Part shown: positions 38,088 through 46,580 of the stretch, one piece after another
Layout: every line of letters begins with the position of its first letter
Numbering within the stretch: the stretch's first letter is position 1
Assembly (NCBI RefSeq): GCF_000369505.1
Contig: NZ_KB850055.1
Span: 1,712,658 to 1,776,657 of the forward strand
Source: Acinetobacter sp. NIPH 298
Lineage (GTDB): Bacteria; Pseudomonadota; Gammaproteobacteria; Pseudomonadales; Moraxellaceae
Length of the DNA stretch: 64,000 bases
Direction of reading: 5' to 3'
Notes under the pieces: model-generated
Told to the model about the DNA's origin: nothing
Database searches by the model: none
Seen by the model: the letters and a program-made list of their open reading frames with translations, nothing else
Made by a program: the position numbers and the translations under genes

Positions 38088-38960
38088 TTAAGGCTCTAGG
38101 GCTTCTTCCATAAAATGTAAAATCGTCCGCTTCGTTTTAAAATAATGACTCATCAAACTTGCCAACGTCGCCAAAATCGTAACATGCCCCGTCTTCGGGA
38201 TCACCGCGATATGACTATGATTACCCTTTTCTCTTAAAGCATTATCAAGCTTATAACTATTTTCTTTACCGACTAACTGATCTTGTTCTGCCATTAATAG
38301 ATAATGTTTAATCTGATTTGGCTCAATAAAATAGCAAGGCATGACTTGTTGATAGGGAATATTTAGATTAAAAGCATGTTCCGATAAAGGATCACCAACA
38401 TAATCAAAATGATAAGGCCCAGCCAAGCCAATAATCGCTTTGATCTTATCTTTATATTTAAAACTTTGTGCTTGGGCTGAATACACCACTGACATGACAT
38501 TAAAAGCACCAGCCGAATGCCCCATCAAAATAATATTGTCAGTCGAAATATCCAGCTTGCTTTGATTCTGATTTAAATAATGAATAGCTTGAGCAATATC
38601 ATCAATAAATGTTGGAAAAATATGTTCAGGTGCAAGATGATAATTAATCACGGCAACATCATAGCCATCTCGTGCAAACGTTTCGCCAATAAACAAATAA
38701 TCTCGTTTATTGCCATGCTGCCACGAACCACCATGTACAAATACAATCAAAGGTCGCTGTTTTTTAGGATTTTTGGTGCGATATAAATCTAGACGCTGTC
38801 TTGCCTTTAACCCGTACGCGAGATGCTCTTCTTTTTCAAAAGTATCTTTAGGCGTTAAATAGTTAATTGAATAACTTGCAAAATCATACAGGCGAAATTC
38901 TTGATAAAAGTTTTTCGCCCGTATCACGTTTTGTTGCACTTGTTGAATAATTTGTTTCAT
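38088..38960 (-). CDS. Alpha/beta hydrolase (HSL/carboxylesterase type)
   Basis: 290 residues. HGGSW oxyanion motif at about residue 78, nucleophile elbow GHSAGA at about 150, candidate acid in EQDQLVG and candidate His in TGHVTIL. This is the BD-FAE / hormone-sensitive-lipase-like fold acting on short acyl esters. No signal peptide. It starts 3 bp after the BON lipoprotein gene, so it is the last gene of the lpoA-yraN-BON operon. Confidence 0.85.
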   Translation of the reverse strand: MKQIIQQVQQNVIRAKNFYQEFRLYDFASYSINYLTPKDTFEKEEHLAYGLKARQRLDLYRTKNPKKQRPLIVFVHGGSWQHGNKRDYLFIGETFARDGYDVAVINYHLAPEHIFPTFIDDIAQAIHYLNQNQSKLDISTDNIILMGHSAGAFNVMSVVYSAQAQSFKYKDKIKAIIGLAGPYHFDYVGDPLSEHAFNLNIPYQQVMPCYFIEPNQIKHYLLMAEQDQLVGKENSYKLDNALREKGNHSHIAVIPKTGHVTILATLASLMSHYFKTKRTILHFMEEALEP

Positions 38961-38963
38961 AAA

Positions 38964-39653
38964 TTAAGGATTAACTGGCGTAATAGTCACAGATTCCTGA
39001 TCAGGATCAATCGCAACTGGTGTTTCAACTAAAGACTGTGTTGATGCTGAACCCATCATCGGCGTTACAGCTCCTGAAGATTGATCGATATTATCAACCA
39101 AGGTAACTATTCTACTTACATTCCCGACTTTTTGTAAAACATCATCTAAATCTCGGATTTCAGCAGTATTTAAACGTCCCATCACATACAGCACACCATT
39201 TTCAGTATGTACAAGAACTTTACTGTCAGAAACAACAGGTGCTCTCATCAGTAAACCACGTGTATTTGCAGTCACCGTTGAATCTTGCATAATGGTGCTA
39301 TAAGCAACTTTGTCACCGACAGTAATGTAGTTATGCACTGCTTTGACATCAGTCATTGCACGAACATTGTCTTCAGCCAATTGTTTCAAATAAGGATCAG
39401 GCACTTGGCCTGTCAATAGAACATTGCTATGGAAGCTTTCGATATTAATCCGAGACTGTCTAAAGCGATTATCGAGTTTATATAAATTGACATTTGCAGT
39501 ACGTTTGATTGAAGAATCAATAAAAACCTGCCCTAGACTACGCTCACCGCTACTTGTCCCAACAGGTGCCGTTCCCGTTCCACCAGAAATAAAACTTGCA
39601 CATCCCGATAAACTTGCAGCACAAAGCAGCGTAATCGATAAACGTTTTAACAC
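38964..39653 (-). CDS. BON-domain outer-membrane lipoprotein (DolP/YraP-like)
   Basis: 229 residues from a GTG at 39653 with GGGAG ten bases upstream; the frame opens at 39686. Lipobox LSGC right after the hydrophobic segment. Two BON domains follow, with phospholipid-binding-type helices (about 65-195), and a Pro/Thr/Val-rich tail. The order lpoA-yraN-this gene matches lpoA-yraN-diaA-dolP of E. coli without diaA, which supports a DolP-like role in outer-membrane integrity. Confidence 0.85.
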   Translation of the reverse strand: MLKRLSITLLCAASLSGCASFISGGTGTAPVGTSSGERSLGQVFIDSSIKRTANVNLYKLDNRFRQSRINIESFHSNVLLTGQVPDPYLKQLAEDNVRAMTDVKAVHNYITVGDKVAYSTIMQDSTVTANTRGLLMRAPVVSDSKVLVHTENGVLYVMGRLNTAEIRDLDDVLQKVGNVSRIVTLVDNIDQSSGAVTPMMGSASTQSLVETPVAIDPDQESVTITPVNP

Positions 39654-39722
39654 TTGGCCAGACTCCCTATTCACACATTTTCTCAATCTTCCACATTTAT
39701 CTTCAGACCGTTATTGCCACAA

Positions 39723-40127
39723 TTAATCTAAAATAAATGCATGTTCAATCCATTGCTGATCATACTGCAATTTTGAAAAATCTGGTTGTACTGTTTTTGC
39801 AATTTTCTGTGGAAAATCAAAACAAATCACATCAAAACGACAATCAAAGTCTCCATAACTCGGATATCTTTGTAAAAAGAACTGAGCAGTTTTAATAATC
39901 TTACGTCGCTGTGCGTTTGAAATCACTTCGAAAGCCTGTGCATAACCCCCTGCCGACCTCGCTTTTACTTCAACAAAAACAAGCTCTTTTCCACGTTTTA
40001 CAATTAAGTCAATTTCGCCAAACCGTGAATGATAGTTTTGATTTACACATTGATAACCATGTGAACGGAGCAATGACATGGCGGTTTGTTCTGCCCATTG
40101 CCCCAATAAATTTGACTGTTGTTTCAT
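39723..40127 (-). CDS. yraN: YraN family (UPF0102) endonuclease-like protein
   Basis: 134 residues. Typical UPF0102 pattern: GxxAEQxAxxxLxxxGY, then [16 protein letters not shown], and RFDVICFD. It has the PD-(D/E)xK nuclease core (E-x-D-L-I, then E-V-K). Biochemical function is unclear; some homologues help process incoming DNA. It sits 9-12 bp after the lpoA-like gene. Confidence 0.9.
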   Translation of the reverse strand: MKQQSNLLGQWAEQTAMSLLRSHGYQCVNQNYHSRFGEIDLIVKRGKELVFVEVKARSAGGYAQAFEVISNAQRRKIIKTAQFFLQRYPSYGDFDCRFDVICFDFPQKIAKTVQPDFSKLQYDQQWIEHAFILD

Positions 40128-40139
40128 CATTCAGTGATC

Positions 40140-41075
40140 TTATTTTAAAATATGAATCCCATTTTTTTGTTGTTCATAACAAAATGGCTGTCTGTTAATC
40201 ACCCCAGCTTTCACATCGATTGCACCCGTCCGACCCTCAAATGAAAACTGCGGATCTATCGGACTCGATAAAAACTGTTGACTGATCGTCCATGCATCTC
40301 CACCAAAGGCAAGTAGTCTTTGAAATGCCATATTTTCAGGTTGTTCTTTATAGGCTTCAATTAAATCTGCCCATTGCCCATTGTATAAAGCTGGAGTATC
40401 GCAAAAACGCAATCCGTTTGGTATATGCTTGCCCTGCTCGATGCTGAGTGGTGTCGCATAAATATTTTGTTTGGGTAATGAACCTAATTGCTCCATCCAT
40501 TGATGATCACCAAGTAGTAGCAGGCCTGTTTTTTTTGCTAATTTTTTCGGCAGCTCATTGATAACTTCGATCTCAGATCTAGATTCAGACATCAGCGCCA
40601 TCATAAGCAATTCAGTAGCAGATTCTGTTCCCGCTTGGCGTAAGATCAATAGTTTCTTGATCTGGTCTTTTTCAAGTAATTTGTTTAAAGCCACTGCATC
40701 ATGTTGTTTGGCTAAGCTAAATTGCCAAACATTGTTTGCTTGCGTATTGACATCATTTAAGCTTAAAACTGGAATTTTCGGCTTCAATTTTATCACCGTT
40801 TCAATTTCAGATCGTGCCAATGGCCCAACCACCAACCGCGTCTTCTTATTCACCCTTGCCTTAAAAATCTGTTCGATGCTACTTTTTGCTGAATCAACAA
40901 AAATAATTTTTTCTTTACTGCCTGATGCTGTATAAGCACTCAAGTAACCTCGTTTGATGCTGTCACCAGCTCGCGCCATTGCACCAGATTCAGGTAGAAT
41001 CACCAACACGTCCGCATAAGCGGGGCTAATCAATGCTGCCAAACTGAGTAGCAGCCAATATTTTTTTAAATACAT
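40140..41075 (-). CDS. LpoA-like PBP activator, C-domain only (LppC family)
   Basis: 311 residues with a signal peptide ending PAYA (about residue 21). The mature part is the periplasmic-binding-protein-like C-terminal half of LpoA: ILPESG at the start, RLVVGPLAR, PVLSLN, and FGGDAW near the end. E. coli LpoA has about 680 residues with a TPR half and a lipobox; both are missing here. Next to yraN and divergent from rsmI as in E. coli. A role in activating a class A penicillin-binding protein is inferred. Confidence 0.8.
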   Translation of the reverse strand: MYLKKYWLLLSLAALISPAYADVLVILPESGAMARAGDSIKRGYLSAYTASGSKEKIIFVDSAKSSIEQIFKARVNKKTRLVVGPLARSEIETVIKLKPKIPVLSLNDVNTQANNVWQFSLAKQHDAVALNKLLEKDQIKKLLILRQAGTESATELLMMALMSESRSEIEVINELPKKLAKKTGLLLLGDHQWMEQLGSLPKQNIYATPLSIEQGKHIPNGLRFCDTPALYNGQWADLIEAYKEQPENMAFQRLLAFGGDAWTISQQFLSSPIDPQFSFEGRTGAIDVKAGVINRQPFCYEQQKNGIHILK

Positions 41076-41091
41076 TATGGAGTTACCTTTT

Positions 41092-41928
41092 ATGAGTGCT
41101 CAATTATTTGTTGTAGCAACCCCGATTGGGCACTTGGATGATATGACTTTCCGTGCAATCGATATTTTAAAATCAGTCTCGGTGGTTGCAGCAGAAGATA
41201 CTCGTCAATCTGCTCAGTTATTCAAGCACTATAATATCGCAACTCCGCTTACGGCGTGTCATGATCACAACGAAAGTAACAAAATTGATCAACTTCTCCA
41301 AAAAATGTTAAAAGGCGAATCAGTTGCTTTAATTAGTGATGCTGGTACGCCCCTTATTAGTGATCCCGGTTTTAAATTGGTTCGCGCTGCCCAAGCACAT
41401 GGTATTCGCGTGATTCCTGTACCTGGTGCATGTGCGGCTATTGCTGCTTTAAGTGCAGTTGGTTTACCAAGTGATCGTTTTAGTTTTGAAGGATTTTTAC
41501 CGTCAAAGGCATCGCAACGCATCAGCCAACTCGAAAAACTTAAAAATGAAACGCAAACCTTGATTTTTTATGAAGCGCCGCATCGGATTTTAGAAAGTAT
41601 TAAAAATATGGCTCAGGTCTTTGGTGAAGATCGACCCGTTGGCTTTGCGCGTGAAATCACTAAAACCTTTGAAACCATCAAAAAAATGACTCTCAAAGAA
41701 TTGGTCAGTTTTATTGAAAATGATCACAACCAACAAAAAGGTGAAATTGTCGTTGTTGTTGGTGGAGCATTAGAAGTTAAAGACATGGAACAAGAAAAAT
41801 TAGACGAGTTGCTCAAGCGTTTATTGCAAGATCTCTCGGTTAAAGCCGCATCACAATTGGCTGCGGATTTGACAGGGATCAAAAAGAAAATCGCTTATCA
41901 ACGTGCTTTGGAGTTGACCCAAGCGTAG
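41092..41928 (+). CDS. rsmI: 16S rRNA 2'-O-methyltransferase (C1402)
   Basis: 278 residues from the ATG at 41092 (GGAG nine bases upstream); an ATG at 41077 lacks a binding site. SAM-dependent tetrapyrrole-methylase fold with VATPIGHLDDMT, AEDTRQ, ISDAGTPLISDPG, VPGACAA and FEGFLP. It methylates the ribose of 16S C1402 together with RsmH. It starts 16 bp from the divergent lpoA-like gene. Confidence 0.97.
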   Translation: MSAQLFVVATPIGHLDDMTFRAIDILKSVSVVAAEDTRQSAQLFKHYNIATPLTACHDHNESNKIDQLLQKMLKGESVALISDAGTPLISDPGFKLVRAAQAHGIRVIPVPGACAAIAALSAVGLPSDRFSFEGFLPSKASQRISQLEKLKNETQTLIFYEAPHRILESIKNMAQVFGEDRPVGFAREITKTFETIKKMTLKELVSFIENDHNQQKGEIVVVVGGALEVKDMEQEKLDELLKRLLQDLSVKAASQLAADLTGIKKKIAYQRALELTQA

Positions 41929-42019
41929 TCGTCTTGATTTGAGCAAGGTAATGAACACTGCACAGCATTACCTTGCATCTCTCTTAAACAACATAGATTT
42001 CTTAGAAAATCCCAAATAA

Positions 42020-42910
42020 CTATATCAATATTTTTTTAGCTGCCTGCACAATCGTTTCGGTCAACAGATCAAGTTGTTTAGACTGCCGTTTCCAGTGATG
42101 CCAATATAAAGGAATGTCGAGTTGAGCTTCTGGCATGATCTCTACAAATGCACCACTGCTTAATAAAGATTGAACCTGAATTTCAGGTGCCATTCCAAAA
42201 CCTAAACCGATTTGAATTGCTTTCACAAATGCATCTGTTGATGGAATAAAATGATAAGGATAACTTTGCATTGGCAATCCGAAACACTTCAATAACATCT
42301 CTGAGTGCATCAGATCTTTATGGTTAAAAATCACTGCGGGCGCTTTTCTTAGACTTTCCCTATTCACCCCCTGTCTAAACCAATACGCAGCAAAATCTGC
42401 AGAAGCCAACATTTTATAACGCATTTTGCCTAACGGCTGAGCCAAGCAACCTGACATGACCTGCTCTTCCGCCGAAATACAGGCATTGACCTGTCCCGTT
42501 TCTAGTAACGTGTGCGTATGCGACTGGTCGTCAATTTTCAATTCCAACACGATTTTTTCTTTAAACAACGTGGGCTGAATACTCGGCAAAAGCCAAGTTG
42601 CTAATGAGTCTGCATTTGAAGCCAACGCAATCTTATAAAATTCGGAGTCAGATGTTTTCCCCATCAAACCTTGTAAAAGATTTTGTTCCATGAGCCGCGT
42701 ATGACGTAAATGCTGCAACAAGGTTTGTCCAGCTTTAGTGAGTACACTCGGTCGGCCACGGATAATTAAAATCTGACCTAAATATTTCTCTAAGGCCTGC
42801 ACACGTAGCGAGACGGCTGAAGGCGTAATATATAATTGCTCGCCAGCAGCATCAAAACTTCCTACTTCTGCGACTGCAAGAAAGGCTTCACATTGCTTAC
42901 TATCTAACAT
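42020..42910 (-). CDS. argP: LysR regulator, ArgP/LysG type
   Basis: 296 residues from the ATG at 42910. Helix-turn-helix at about 16-37 (VGSFDAAGEQLYITPSAVS), then the LysR effector domain. The N-terminus LDSKQCEAFLAVAEVGSFDAA matches ArgP. It is divergent from a LysE/ArgO exporter, the classic pair in which ArgP with arginine (or lysine) turns on argO. The direct effector is inferred. Confidence 0.88.
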   Translation of the reverse strand: MLDSKQCEAFLAVAEVGSFDAAGEQLYITPSAVSLRVQALEKYLGQILIIRGRPSVLTKAGQTLLQHLRHTRLMEQNLLQGLMGKTSDSEFYKIALASNADSLATWLLPSIQPTLFKEKIVLELKIDDQSHTHTLLETGQVNACISAEEQVMSGCLAQPLGKMRYKMLASADFAAYWFRQGVNRESLRKAPAVIFNHKDLMHSEMLLKCFGLPMQSYPYHFIPSTDAFVKAIQIGLGFGMAPEIQVQSLLSSGAFVEIMPEAQLDIPLYWHHWKRQSKQLDLLTETIVQAAKKILI

Positions 42911-43016
42911 AGCCAAACCTAAATTATTTTTAGTTAAACCTAAATATTCTTAATTTTACTTATTTTGTATTTAAAAGTCAGATAATTCTCACATCTGATT
43001 TTTTCGTTTTATTGAT
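42911..43016. promoter_or_regulatory. Divergent control region argP / argO
   Basis: 106 bp, strongly AT-rich, with repeated CCTAAAT and TTTTAGTTAAACC elements (42913-42945) that could form an ArgP binding region. No exact -10/-35 pair is convincing. Confidence 0.4.
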
Positions 43017-43619
43017 ATGCTCTCTCTTAGCGTTTTTTTTAAAGGTTTTGGTATTGGCAGCGGTCTCATTGTTGCGATCGGCGCTCAAAATGCTTTTGTT
43101 CTAAAACAAGGACTCAAGCAACAATATGTCTTTTGGTTGTGTTTCCTGTGTGCACTCTCTGACTCGATCTTAATTGCACTTGGTGTGTTGGGTTTCGCTG
43201 AATTGATGACGGCATCACCGCTTTTAGTTACGATCGCCAAATATTTAGGTGCAACATTTTTATTGGTTTATGGTGCTAAAGCATTTTATGCTGCATTTAA
43301 AACGACTCAGACGATGCAACTTGAGAGCAACCATAAACAGACTTTGACTCAGGTCCTCTTAACAGGTCTTGCCTTTACTTGGCTAAATCCACATGTCTAT
43401 CTAGATACCATCGTACTGATTGGATCAGTTGCAACTCAATTTGAAGATAAGATCAGTTTTGCACTCGGCAGTATTGTTGCGTCATGGATTTTCTTTTTTA
43501 GTTTGGGTTATGGCTCAAGACTCTTGAAACCGCTGTTTAGTAATCCGAAAGCATGGAAAGTTTTAGATTTTATGATCGGCTGTATGATGTGGAGTATCGC
43601 AGTATCACTCCTGCTCTAA
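43017..43619 (+). CDS. argO: LysE/ArgO family amino-acid exporter
   Basis: 200 residues, six hydrophobic segments. Family motifs are GSGLIVAIGAQNAFVLKQG near the N-terminus and FTWLNPHVYLDTIVLIG mid-protein, both typical of LysE/ArgO. It exports arginine or lysine. It faces argP and is followed by a strong terminator. Confidence 0.9.
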   Translation: MLSLSVFFKGFGIGSGLIVAIGAQNAFVLKQGLKQQYVFWLCFLCALSDSILIALGVLGFAELMTASPLLVTIAKYLGATFLLVYGAKAFYAAFKTTQTMQLESNHKQTLTQVLLTGLAFTWLNPHVYLDTIVLIGSVATQFEDKISFALGSIVASWIFFFSLGYGSRLLKPLFSNPKAWKVLDFMIGCMMWSIAVSLLL

Positions 43620-43632
43620 TTCATTTCGAAGC

Positions 43633-43664
43633 AAAAAAGTATCATGGCGGTATGATACTTTTTT
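43633..43664. terminator. Bidirectional terminator
   Basis: AAAAAAGTATCAT / ATGATACTTTTTT perfect 13-bp stem between argO and the convergent CDF gene. Confidence 0.95.
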
Positions 43665-43679
43665 GCTGACTAAATTGAT

Positions 43680-44318
43680 TTATACATTATGACCTAACAC
43701 AGCTTTGGACTGCTTTCTTTCTCGCAGTGACTGTTTAATCACTGAGTAACCTGAAGAGACACCTAGATAAGCAATAATAAATGCTACGATTAAGTCTGGA
43801 AACATTGTTCCTGTTCCAAATACCCCGACTGCAGCGATAATAATCGCCAAATTCGCAATCGCATCATTGCGGCTACAAAGCCAAACTGAACGCATATTGG
43901 CATCCCCATCGCGGAATGCATACAACATCAATGCTACTGCTACGTTCACCACGAGCGCCAGCACACCAATGAGTCCCATTAACATCGGTTCAGGGATCAC
44001 GCCAAGCCACCATGACCAAAGTACTTTTACGATCACAAAAATACCAAACGCCGCCATCGTCAATCCTTTGAGTAATGCCGCAGTTGCTCTCCAATACAAG
44101 CTCATAGAGAGCACTGCCAAAGAGATTGCGTAGTTTGCAGCGTCACCAGCGAAATCCAGCGCATCTGCCCATAAAGCAACTGAACGTGCATGAGAACCAC
44201 CAATAATTTCCACAAAAAACATCCCAGCATTCAGAAACAAAGCAATCCACAATGCTTTTCTAAACCTTGGACTAATGATTTGAGTTGAAGGTGTTGTATT
44301 ACATCCACATCCTGCCAT
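43680..44318 (-). CDS. Short CDF-type metal cation transporter
   Basis: 212 residues from the ATG at 44318 (MAGCGC; an in-frame start at 44330 lies close to the operator). Five or six transmembrane helices with a CDF-like metal site, ADALDFAGDAANYAIS in helix 2 and SRNDAIANLAII in helix 5. The cytoplasmic C-terminal domain of normal CDF proteins (about 300 residues) is absent, and the N-terminus has CGC. Together with the divergent CadR-like MerR gene it is probably a Cd/Pb/Zn efflux system. Confidence 0.8.
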   Translation of the reverse strand: MAGCGCNTTPSTQIISPRFRKALWIALFLNAGMFFVEIIGGSHARSVALWADALDFAGDAANYAISLAVLSMSLYWRATAALLKGLTMAAFGIFVIVKVLWSWWLGVIPEPMLMGLIGVLALVVNVAVALMLYAFRDGDANMRSVWLCSRNDAIANLAIIIAAVGVFGTGTMFPDLIVAFIIAYLGVSSGYSVIKQSLRERKQSKAVLGHNV

Positions 44319-44346
44319 GACTTTTCTCACACTATGTTTTATAGTG

Positions 44347-44377
44347 ATTTAAAACCCTAGAGTAACTCCAGAGTCAA
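44347..44377 (-). promoter_or_regulatory. MerR-type promoter-operator of the CDF gene
   Basis: On the minus strand: -35 TTGACT (44372-44377), a 19-bp spacer carrying the dyad CTCTGGAG-TTA-CTCTAGGG (imperfect), and -10 TTAAAT (44347-44352). A 19-bp spacer is the mark of MerR-family promoters. The -35 lies 3 bp from the divergent regulator's ATG. Confidence 0.75.
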
Positions 44378-44379
44378 GC

Positions 44380-44820
44380 ATGGCAAATTTTACAATTGGA
44401 CAATTGGCAAAAAAGTCAGGGGTATCAGTCGATACACTTCGTTATTATGAAAAAATTGGGCTTTTAAAAAAAGTACAACGTACCTCGGGAAATTATCGTT
44501 ATTATTCTGAACAGATACTTTCGGATTTGTTTTTCATTAAACATTGCCGAGAGCTAGGAATCTCCATACAGGATATTCAAAAGTTAAAAGATTTAGCAAA
44601 AAGTCCAAATCAAACCTGTGAGGAAGTCGATCATCTGATTGATCAATACCTTGCAGAGGTTTCCCAAAAAATTAAGAACCTAGAACATCTCAAGCAAGAT
44701 TTAACCCATCTCAAACAGCAATGTTCACAGCATCGTACCATTGAACAATGTGGGATTTTAAAAGAACTAAATCATCCGCTTGAGTGTGAACATGAATCGC
44801 ATCAACACAAGAAAGCATAA
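44380..44820 (+). CDS. MerR-family Cd/Pb-responsive regulator (CadR-like)
   Basis: 146 residues. N-terminal winged helix (TIGQLAKKSGVSVDTLRYYEKIGLL), a dimer coiled coil, and Cys at NQTCEEVD (about residue 77), QQCSQH and EQCGILKEL (C-terminal loop). The pattern with Cys77 and a late Cys pair matches CadR/PbrR. The His-rich tail (HESHQHKK) is typical of CadR. Its ATG abuts the -35 of the exporter promoter, so its own mRNA may be short-leadered or leaderless. Confidence 0.85.
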   Translation: MANFTIGQLAKKSGVSVDTLRYYEKIGLLKKVQRTSGNYRYYSEQILSDLFFIKHCRELGISIQDIQKLKDLAKSPNQTCEEVDHLIDQYLAEVSQKIKNLEHLKQDLTHLKQQCSQHRTIEQCGILKELNHPLECEHESHQHKKA

Positions 44821-44830
44821 TATCCATTGA

Positions 44831-44868
44831 AATCCCTCCCAACCTCCCTTTCTGAAAGGGAGGAGTCC
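44831..44868. repeat. REP-like palindromic intergenic repeat
   Basis: CCTCCCTTT-CTG-AAAGGGAGG (44843-44863) inside AAATCCCTCCCAACC... This type of palindrome recurs between genes in many Moraxellaceae as I recall; only one copy lies here. It falls between two convergent genes and may stop transcription. Confidence 0.5.
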
Positions 44869-44922
44869 CACTGTAATTGGGATTGGGCACTGTGTTAACC
44901 ACAGCACAAGGGAGATAAAAAC

Positions 44923-45174
44923 TTAATCTTCGTGTTCGCCTGGTGGGACTTCAACAATTCGCCCACCACGTGCCAAAAATGCAGCAACTTCATCTTCTAA
45001 TGCTTGACGTTGTTTTTGCTTGGCAGTCACGGTTAGGCTTTCTGCTTCTGCAAGATCAATATCATTGGCAGCAGAAGATTCTTCATTATCTGCACCATCT
45101 TCGGCAGCTTTTGCCTCATCATCGTCAACAGCAGAATCTTCTGTGTTTTCGTCGTAATCATTCATTTCCGTCAT
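44923..45174 (-). CDS. sutA: SutA-like RNA polymerase-binding regulator
   Basis: 83 residues, very acidic N-terminal half (residues 1-45, mostly Asp/Glu/Ala), then KQKQRQALEDEVAAFLARGG and a short tail. Pseudomonas SutA has the same layout, an acidic disordered N-terminus followed by AKQKERDALAKAMEEFLSRGG, and helps RNA polymerase in slow-growing cells. The acidic arm and the helix are kept; the C-terminal tail is shorter. GGAG lies seven bases before the ATG at 45174. Confidence 0.75.
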   Translation of the reverse strand: MTEMNDYDENTEDSAVDDDEAKAAEDGADNEESSAANDIDLAEAESLTVTAKQKQRQALEDEVAAFLARGGRIVEVPPGEHED

Positions 45175-45347
45175 ATTACTCTCCCCACAATGACTGATCT
45201 TTCATCATCGTTATTTGGTCATCAGAACTTGGTGAAATTTAACAAGCTCTCATCATTTCGCAAAGCACAATATTTGTTAAATCGTGTTTTTTTCGACCAA
45301 ATTCACTCTGATTTATAAATGATTGTTTAAAAAATATCTACTATTTT

Positions 45348-46580
45348 TTAGCAAGCGTATCTTGTTGCTTGTAAGGTCTTTAAACCATTCGCTTGCTGCA
45401 TAAAACGATCTTTGAACCAATCGAATTGCTCAACCTGTTTTAAACCGAAATTTCTCGCCCACACCAACGGAAATAACTCAGAACTTTCCAACCAACCAAT
45501 CGCAGACATGCTGTGCATCATGGCGTCATTCTGCCCTTTACGTTGGTGCTCGTAACGCAACAAAGTCTGCTCATTCGCCCACACACCACGTTTTAAATCA
45601 TGTAGTAATACATCACAAAGCACCGCTGCATCTAAGCAACCAATATTGACACCTTGCCCAGCTAAAGGATGAATCACATGTGCTGCATCCCCAATCAATG
45701 CCAAGCCTGATTTAATGTAACGCTGTGCAGCACGAGCTTTGAGTGGAAACTGTGCGCGTGAACGTACTTCAACCACCTCTCCCAGCATTTGCAAACTTTC
45801 TCGGGTCAGCAATTGCATAAACGCTTGATCAGAGAATGCTGAATATTCATCGGCATAATCATCAGGCAAGGTCCAGACAATCGACTGCCAATAGCCATTT
45901 TCTTGGGCATCAAGACTTGCCATTGGTAAATAAGCCAGTGGCCCAGTCGGCAAGAAAATTTGACGTGCGACATATTTATTTGGTTGTGTGGTTTTAATCG
46001 CACAACTGATTGCAGCTTGTTGATAATCCAGTACATCTAAATCGATATAAGCCTGTTCACGCACAAATGAGTTCGCACCATCAGCACCAATCAATAATTT
46101 GGTTTTAAGCGTTGTGCCATCAGCTAATTCAATCGACCAACCTTGCGGAATTTGCTCAATCCGAATCACTTTGACTTGGGTACGGTAGTCTTTGAGTTGC
46201 TGTAGCATTTTTTGTTGAATAGCAACATTTAAAACACTTGGCTCTACCATTGAGCCTAACGCTTGATCAGGCTGTGGTGGTTGCTCAGATGCATGTCCGA
46301 AATTGATCTCACCATAGCCATTTTTATTCCAGACTTGCATGCCTGAATATGGCATTTGACGCGCCAAGTCATCCCACACATTGACCATTTTTAGTAAATG
46401 AATGGTGGCTTGACTGAGTGCCAGTACCCGTGGATTCATCACCGCAAGTGTTTTTTCTTGATCCAGTACAGGGGCAGCATCCAATACTGTGGCTTGCACG
46501 CCTCCCTGTGCCAATAGCAAGGCGGTTAAGCCACCAACCAAGCCACCTCCAACAATGACCACATCTAACATTTCACTCAT
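45348..46580 (-). CDS. ubiI: FAD-dependent ubiquinone hydroxylase, UbiI/VisC type
   Basis: 410 residues. GxGxxG FAD fold at the start (VVIVGGGLVGG), LIGADGANS in the middle, and GDAAHVIHPLAGQGVN with the FAD ribityl site near residue 290. It overlaps ubiH by 4 bp (ATGA), as ubiH-visC do in E. coli. It hydroxylates ring C5 of the ubiquinone precursor by analogy; position specificity is not readable. A UbiF-type reading is the alternative. Confidence 0.85.
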   Translation of the reverse strand: MSEMLDVVIVGGGLVGGLTALLLAQGGVQATVLDAAPVLDQEKTLAVMNPRVLALSQATIHLLKMVNVWDDLARQMPYSGMQVWNKNGYGEINFGHASEQPPQPDQALGSMVEPSVLNVAIQQKMLQQLKDYRTQVKVIRIEQIPQGWSIELADGTTLKTKLLIGADGANSFVREQAYIDLDVLDYQQAAISCAIKTTQPNKYVARQIFLPTGPLAYLPMASLDAQENGYWQSIVWTLPDDYADEYSAFSDQAFMQLLTRESLQMLGEVVEVRSRAQFPLKARAAQRYIKSGLALIGDAAHVIHPLAGQGVNIGCLDAAVLCDVLLHDLKRGVWANEQTLLRYEHQRKGQNDAMMHSMSAIGWLESSELFPLVWARNFGLKQVEQFDWFKDRFMQQANGLKTLQATRYAC

